A stretch of 64,000 bases of DNA, from positions 62,001 through 126,000 of the forward strand of contig JAMKCH010058324.1 of the NCBI GenBank assembly GCA_023653785.1, in the 5' to 3' direction. Position 1 is the first letter of the stretch. Every line of letters starts with the position of its first letter. This DNA is from Ophioderma brevispina (lineage: Eukaryota; Echinodermata; Ophiuroidea; Amphilepidida; Ophiodermatidae). The position numbers and the translations under genes are program-made. Shown here in pieces: positions 46,201 to 55,200 of the stretch. Below the pieces are notes generated by a model. The model was given only the letters and a program-made list of their open reading frames with translations. It ran no database searches and was not told where the DNA came from.

Positions 46201-49200
46201 TATCTTTTAAAAGTATTTTACTTAAATCCACTGTAAAAGCCAATAACGTCGACAACCAAATAACATCATATTTGGTCTTATAGTGGATGAGCCAGACCAT
46301 CTGCCAGTAGCCTTATGGTACCACCGGGGGGGGGGGGGGGCAAAGAAGGCATTTTATACCAGGGCTACCTCATACTTGACATACACAAAAAACGTATGAT
46401 GGCCATCTTAGGGGTTTAGCTAAGCGATCTAGGGGCTCGCAAAAGATTATACAGGGGTAAAAAGTGAAAAAAGTGTTCAAAGGTTGTTGAATTGCATACA
46501 ACATGTTCGTATGATCGAAGGATTTTAAAAAAATCTATTTCCACTTTCATAAATTAGGCCTTTTTATGATTATTAAAAACTAACTTTACATTATATGCAT
46601 ACTTACCCAGATTGTTCCAGGCACTTTTCATTACAGCTAACTGATCCCAATCCAAACTTGCAATTGCAGGGTAAAATCCAAATTGTTCATTAACATTTTC
46701 AAAAATCCAAAAGAGAAGTTCAATTATCCAAAGTCAAATACAAGCAATCCCAATGGTAAAGCAGGTTCAAAAAATTCCAATCATGCCAATCAGTGGAAAA
46801 TATACACAGCGCAGCCGTTTCTTAATTTTACTTATTATAGATCTTCACCACACAGTGATTGTGAAGTTGAAACTTGATTGTTTTTCTCCTCCAGTTGACT
46901 GCTAGTATTATTGGGGATGGATGGTGGAAGGAATTGTCATTGGTTTGGGGAATTGCCATGTCCGCGAGAACTTGATCAATAGTTTCAGGATCACTGTCTT
47001 GACTATATGGCTTGAAGTTGAAACTGGTTCAAGGAAACTGACAGCGATACTTCACCTGAAGCTGAAGATGTGATGGCATATCATACGATTCACGTGGATT
47101 GATTGATGTAGCCAGCTATTGCATATCATTCAACCTTCGTAACCATCACTTTTGGTTCTGCCGTAGTTCTTGATTGAGGGCTCCGAATGATTGCCCAGAC
47201 ACCGTCATTATATCACGATTGGAAAACCCTGCTGTTTGTCTAGTGATGTGATACTTGTAGCGCGCGCAAACAAGTGATTGGTGTAAACGCGTGAACACTG
47301 TGCTGCCGAGATATCATTTCATTTTATCCCCAAGGTAATATCCCTAAGGGGCATTCAAATTACCATTGCTCGGAATCGGATCCAGGTGACTTGGGACGTT
47401 GCCAAAACCACTTGCAAGCAGGATTAAGCCTCTCTTTGTAGCGCATGAACGATGCCACAGGGCAACGAGGGTTTCATGTTCAGCCATCATAAGGACACCC
47501 TGACTCTTCTCTGATCATATTGTCTGTGTTCTTTGTCAAAGTATCGTGCAAAGTAATGAAATTCTTACCCACCTTCAGAATGTTCTTCAAAAACTTTCCA
47601 GTGTCATGTTGACGGCAATATTCTCCCTGCCGCGGTTAACAGCAAATTGGGCATAAGGTCAACAAATACCTGTCCTGAAGTCCTTTGGGTTGTAGCCAAG
47701 TCGGAAAGATCCTGTATCTTGTCATATTAATCAGATGGGATAGGCACTTTATTCACCACAACAGCTTTACCTTCTTTAGCAGAAAATGCCTTGAAAAGAC
47801 GACGAGCTCTTAAAATCCTGGTGATTTACCACATCTACTTTATGGGTGACATTGCTAAATATATTGGATGCCAAAGGAATAGATGCATTGACTTTAATAG
47901 ATTCAGCTCCATTTACTGACGGCAGACGCTAGAATTTGGCCAGTAATGATCTACATGTTAGTCCAAATTCAACAGCTTTAGCACATCGTCGATGTTCTCC
48001 ATTTCCAGATGCAGCGAGATATTCCTTGAATATTTTTGTAGCATACTGACCTGTTTTTTGTGTTCTCGCTTGTCAGCTGCCTCTATATGTCAAACAGCCT
48101 ACTTCATCGCCCAAAAATAAGGCAAAAAAAAACTGTTGTATTCAGCATCTGATTCAGCCATTAATTCATCCCAAAATGACCGGTTTGTTTACGTTTCACT
48201 TCCAGCATGTGGTGCCGCCGTTGAAGGTGAAGAGATCGTCGACTATCGGCGTCAACGTCACCAAATGCAAACCATTAGTGCAAAATTGAGAGGACATCTC
48301 TGCCGGCCACAGGCATGTCATACTTTTACATTTATATTGTATGTAGTTATTACTACGGGAGGCGTGTAGTATAGAGATATATACTGTTAAATTTAGCGTT
48401 TTTTTTGTTTTTTAATTGTGGCCTTATGCTATGCCCGAGGTTTCAATAGTAAATGGTACAATGCCCTTTTTTTTTTTTGGCAGGAATTTTATATGAATGA
48501 GAGTAATTTATGTCCCTACTTTCAACCAATCAAGATGACAGGGATCTTTAAATGATCCCGGTATATATAACGCGCCTCTTTGCCCCCCAGGTGGTCCCGA
48601 CCAACATGCCTGGCTCACACACTATTATTTTAATATATGATTACACTTTATCATCAGGCCGTCTGTGGCTACCATAATTGGGTACAAGAGGTCTAATCAC
48701 GCTTAATTCACTGTAGAAAAGGTTCAACACGGATTCTACCTTCATGTAAAATCACAAAAAAATGCGCCAACTATCGTCAGATATTAATGCTGATATGATA
48801 TATCGAAATTTAGTCCGTATATGCTTAATAATTTATTAATAGAACAAAAGACGGTTTTCGCAAGCAAGAAGAAATCTTTGTTATGGCGGTCATTAGCCGA
48901 GATTGCACCGCACAGACAGGGCGCGGGCCTTTTTGCTTTTTGCTCTCAAAACACGATTTTAATACGCGCGCTTACCACAAATTTAAAACTCTCGGACCCA
49001 AGTTATCAGATTGGTCTTGGTGCAAAACAAACCGGGACCTACCCCCACGAGAATCTACCTAGACCAATGCAGTCAGTGACGCCCCCCCCCCCCGGACCCC
49101 CCGGTCTTTTAGAAACAAGCTGTGTGGGTCGTTCAGTTGGGTCACTTCATGGAGGTATTGCGATCAAACGATTTCTGAAGAAAAGAAAGAGAGCGTCAAA

Positions 49201-52200
49201 GATATCAGCAACATCGCGGAGCAATTCGAGAAGATGGCTGAGCTCCTTTCATTTTTTTAAAGGGAAATGAATAGGGCTCACCACAAGCCACAGGTAAACG
49301 CTCAGCAATCTTCAAGGAGAGGGAAGACACAAGTTATTCGGTTAGCTGGATTAAAAAAGTGATGCAAGTAGTTAGTTTTCACATTACAAAATATATGGAA
49401 AGACGTATGAAATGAAATGATACTAATGGCATATCGTTAAATGTATTGAATCGCGGCCGATCCATAGTATAGCGTCAGTGGTTGTAGGTCATTACAGGTA
49501 TTGTGAACAGAGTTGGGTAAACAAAATATTACAATACTATAAATCGGGGGAGGATTCCCGGGCATTTCGAAACGTCGTCAGTCAGAAGAGGCTTCAGTCC
49601 GAAACATAATGGGCGTCGTATATTTCAATGGATGTTTTATGGACGTCTCGTTAGACGCCAAGTCAGAAAATACCCTTTCAAACCAACAATAATGCGCCTT
49701 GTGCACAAAATGATGGAATTTAATATATAACATTGATTGATATGTTCAATGCACAATTACAATATAAAGGATACACTCGTATGTCCTTACTGATATTACT
49801 ATATAAGTCCACTAATGTCCAAGAATTAAAGGAAGCGTTTGCAGTTAGTTAAACTGTGATATATCCATAACGCGAAGACTCCAAAATGACAGCTGCAAAG
49901 TCATGTAAAAAAAACCATGGGAATCTTCTCAGTCTGAAGATATTTTGTCCAAGTTCAAGACGACGGGGTGGTCCCGACGAAATTAATATTCCAGCAGTTA
50001 CAATAATGCAAGTGTTACCACCTAAAGTCGTCTGTTGCAAATGTCCCCTACCACAAACTGGAATCCTTTTGAATCAAATATTCATCGTGGGTCCTCGGAC
50101 CGCTAGTATCGCTCCTGCCATCGCGGTTTGTGAAGTATAGGCGCATACGACCTTTGGCCCTTGATATGTTTGACTTGACCTCATAAAACAAATGAGGGTT
50201 TCAATACAATATCCATAAACCACGTTGGTCCAATTGAACTTCAAATTTCAATTTGAGGTCCATTTAACATTTTAAACAATAAACCATTTAACTTGGAATG
50301 TGACCTTTGACCTCGCCAACAAATGAGGGATTCCATGTTGCACCTATGACTCAAGTTTGGTTTAAAATCCGCGGAAAGTATGCGGATATTACAGGCAAAT
50401 GTTAACCCTTTTTCACAACAAACAGCAACAGATAACAACATCAACAGACTACAACATCATCAACAGACAACAGTGGACAAAGTGATCCCTAGGTGTCTTG
50501 CCTGCTAAGGCAGACGACACAAAAACTGAAGCTCTTTTGGCCTCGAAGATGACATCGGAGAAATAGCTTGCGCATGCAGCACCTGTGGTATCTATCATTT
50601 TTTCCATAATATCTAATATCGAGTTTTTCTGTAGTTAGGTTTCCCTAATATCTAATATCGATGGATATCTAATATCTAATAACTAATACATCATAATAAC
50701 TAATACATCATCATGCATAAACATATCCTAACACTGTCCAATTGTATCTCACATAAATGACATCTGCATTGCATCATCTTACGTTAATGACATCATGGGA
50801 ACTACCTATTTTGCAATCTGTTTTGCAACATACAGCAGACGGAAAACCCCAAGGCTAATTATAGTAATTAGCTCAATCTCTGACTTATAACCAATACCTG
50901 ACCTGATCTCACTATCCATTTTCGCCTTCCACAATAAACAAAGTAATTTCCGATGAGAAAACTTTTCTCAAGTAAAATAGAGAATAAAATAATATGTTTA
51001 ATCACAAAATGGAGAATACTATAACCGATCTAAAATTACCTTAATAGACTTTCCCCATTTTCTCATCGGGCACTGTTCCAGTGGGATACCTCTAGGATGT
51101 CCGCGACACCCTAGACCCTCTCAGGGTCTGTGGTATAAACGACTGTAATAAAGACTACAATCTCTCCGAGTCAACCAAATCCACATAGGCGAGTGGTGTT
51201 TTGAATTTTGTCAATCCATGGACAAGTGGTTCGTATGAGGGCGCGCGGTATTCTAAAATTAAAATAGGAACAACTAAGGGATTGTTGGGTAGGGGGCTGC
51301 GGGACTCATTATTCTAGAATTAGTCACATGGCACAAAACACGTGACATTTGCAGTACGATGGTATTTTGCACTGTGTCGGGAACGCATAACCACTGAATG
51401 GATAGTTGCCAGTTCAAGCAAGGAGTTATCTAGATTGAAAAGAAATGCCACCTGCAGGGGCTTTCCCACATTACATAAATTGAAGAGGACAAAAGAGTTG
51501 CCTGCTATTATGTTAATAATAGTGCCACGTTTAAGAAAACACCCCAGTACAATTACAACTATTGAAATTATGTAACTGGTTTTAAAGGCTTGAACTTACA
51601 ACAATACACCGTCCTTTCAAACTAACTTATAAGCTAGTATCACTATGAGGCAGGGCATGCTAATCTACCAAGAGCTGAGTTGACTAGCCTTGGATGTGCA
51701 CATGTTAACAGCTGACCATGCATTTCGGGGTATATAATTATAATCATACTTTAAAAAAAACAGGGTGTGTATTTGCTCAATATATGGTGATTGGAAGTTA
51801 TTGAATGCGCCATGGGAATTGAGATTTTATTAGCTCATAGTGATATGTGTCATGTTTGGACTATTGTGTATTGCCGGCCAATGAGGACGACTTTGATTGT
51901 ACTTGGAGGGGGGGGGGGTAATTTGCGCCCCCTAATTTTTTTCTTGCCCCCCCCCAGTCCCCCCCCCCCCCCGCCAGAAGAAAAATGACGGATTTTGGCA
52001 AAAATCTGCGATCTCCAAATTTGGGCAAATATCAGCGATTGGGGCCAAAATTTGATAGTTTTATCTCCCCCCCCCCCGTTTTTCCCCCAGAAAATGAAGT
52101 CTGGTGCCGCCACTGAAGCTCGTGGGGGCTCCCCTTGCCGACATTCTAATAAATTTATTTGGTGGGTTATTATTTTTACAAGTTCATTTTAAGACTAGTG

Positions 52201-55200
52201 ACAAGAAAATTGATTGACATGAGGGCATCAGATGCACCCAATTGCTGGTAATACTAATATATACGGGGATGCACTCCCATCTTGGAGGTGACGCGTATGT
52301 GACCCCATATATTTTGAAAATGTCACCCAAAGACCACATTTGTTTTAAGTTTACACGCTGTCCCCTAAAACCTCTCTATTTTTGGAGGAAATTGTGAAAA
52401 TTTTCACCCAATTTTAGACCCATATTTTGTTTAATTTGTTGGAAACCACATTTTCAGAAAATTTTGCATACAAATTTGTCACCCGAAATTTCGAAAAACA
52501 CCTATTTTGGGCATTTTGGCTGTCTCTCACCCAAATACAGTACCCCTATTTTGTCTAGTACTCTGTCACAGAATGCCCCTGGGGTTTGGAGCGCCAGCCT
52601 ACATCCCATGTGATTACCCCCCCCCCCCTCGCCCCCAGGCATACGGTACGTCGCGTACGTATTCCTCTATAATGGTGTTACAACACAATACTACTGAACG
52701 ATGCACGTTTACAATCGTGTAACAACGATTCAACTTGGCAACAGGGCCGTTGCTTGAATCGGCAGCGAAAGATCCGCTTACACGTTGAAAGCGTGACTAA
52801 AATGATGCAAGCCAAAAGGTAAATGCCATTAAAACTAGGGGTGTCCACCTCAAAACAAAACTGTCATCCTTAGAAACATGATTTCTACATCCAAATGGTG
52901 ACATAATCTTTTATGGACACCCTCTAGAATTTTCGTACAAAATGGTTAAATTTGCAGCAAATTTCACATTTTGCATTGCGATGATCAACTCGTGAGGGAT
53001 TATGGGGGTAGTCTGGCAAGTCGAATTCAATAAACGACAGCATTTTGATTAGTCTCAGCTAGGAGTCACGCAGGCGGCGGTATAAGGGATGGACCGATTA
53101 TTTCATCAGGGCATATAGCTTGCTTTAGAGCTTTTATATACCGGTACATTGATATGCACTGCCATATTGGCGAATGCCACTATTGTAAAAATATACTTCC
53201 AAATAATAAAATAAAATAAATAATTTTGATTTTATGTGTTCCAACCTACTGTTCCTAAATACGAAGACAGAGCCGAGACTGTGGACAGTCTAGCGATAGC
53301 GACACCCTTGATCACGCGCGTGGAATAGTACAACGGGAAGAAAGGAAAAGGTCTATTCTATTTTTCAAAAGGCGAAAGAAAAACCTGATTTCACACACTT
53401 GTTTCAGTGCCACTGCTACTCCTCCTATAGCATTTTCATGTGGTCCGCCCTGCACTCCAGGAAAGACTGCACTGTCAATTCTTTGTTGGAAGTCATACAT
53501 GATATCCGCTCCAGTCGTTTTGTTAACACCCTTCTTGCCTTTGCGGTAAAAGATCATACCTGACCTGTATTTGTGATACAATTATGATATTAATGTTTTG
53601 ATTTATGATGTAGAATTACTACTTTATAATGAGTAAAGGCGCATTTATCCGATAGTTAGCAATACTTTTCAAACAAACTCTTTATTATAACTTTGCATGC
53701 ATACATTCCAAACCAATACAAAATAAAACAACTGTACTATAATGTTGTTTTATAGCATGCTAAAACACGCATTTTAGGCGATCTTGAGTATTTAATAAAA
53801 CACCATGCTGAAAGGTTTTGTTTGCTGTTGTTATTTTTTCACCTTGCTCCTCTTAACGTCTTATGCGTAGTTGTTGTAACAATATCAGCATAATCAAATG
53901 GTGATGGTATGAGTTTGGCAGCCACTAATCCACTGATGTGAGCCATGTCTGCTAATAAGAGAGCTTTCATCTCATCACAAACCTATTTATGCAGATAATA
54001 TCAGTGTATAAAATTATTTATAAGTACAATGGTTACAATATTTCATGAGGAGAAATAACTTACAACTGAAAATGTAAATATTGTAAGTCACTAGGTTATG
54101 GTAGCAACACCACGAAATACAAAGATCTAGGATGCCCATATTGTTACACAGAAACAATCAAGACGTCTGAAGTTGCAATGTTTCGGTTTTGTCGTTGAAA
54201 ACATGCGTGCAGAAGTACTTTGAAGTGCAAAATGGTAAAAATATTTAATGTCACGTGATGCATTTTAACCAATCAGCTTTCTAGACGTTATGTGTAAGCG
54301 AAAAATTATATCGATGATATTTGAAAAATAACAAGAAATAAAGAAAATTGAAATTATTATGTATATATCAATGTTACAGCTCCTCCCTTCTCAAGCATTC
54401 ATGTCACATGATACTGTGAATAATCACTCATAGAAATATACGACATATTTTAAAAGGTAAGTGTCTCTTCCTACTTCTTTTAGATATTTGTCAACTAGTT
54501 ACTAAATTAATTTCATGCTAAGGAAGTCATTGAAATACAAGTCAACGTTACGTATAATCTACTCTTCTGTTCAAAAGGCATTAAACATGCCATTTCGATC
54601 ATCAGTTTTTGGATGAAAGAAAAATCTAACCTGCTCGAACTGTTATGTAATTGCGCCCATTCATCATGCATATTTTTGCTTGGGCCAAAAAAAGTTCGAG
54701 GCCTCTTCTCCCAGCAAAGGCGAAACCGTGAAGAGTGAAAACTTACGCAACGTGATTTATGACTTTGAATAATTGATTCTTCCTTCTCTTACTAATATTA
54801 CATGGTTAAAGTAAGAAATGTTCACAGGGATCGGACCAGTAACCTTTTTTCTCTCATCTCAATGTAATACCCAGATTTGCTGAATTCCCACAATTCATAG
54901 TGCATCGCAAAAAAAGTCCCATACAGAGGCACAACCTGCAGTATGACGCAATTTTAGAATCCAAATAACTTCCATACAACCGGCACTAGAAGTAGAAGCA
55001 TTGCAGATATGTGAACTAAACTACGTCAAAATAATTCCATCCTCTTGCCGATCGAAATATGTCTGAATAAAAGTCCATAAACACATTTTCGCGAGCCAAG
55101 ATGTCCCGCCCGGCTGTAGAGTGATACTCCATGCTTCTGTGTTCGAATCGAATAGCTTAGGTGAAGTCAATGGGAACAATGCTATGCAAACCGTTCTCAG

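Noticed and set aside
46600..46680. Possible extra SHMT exon near the 'cttacccagattg' phrase
   Set aside because: A donor-like sequence is present but the neighbouring minus-strand reading does not match any part of SHMT and the known exons already join.
48821..49270. 149-codon plus-strand frame
   Set aside because: Crosses a C run, has no recognised domain and runs antisense through an SHMT intron; chance is likely.
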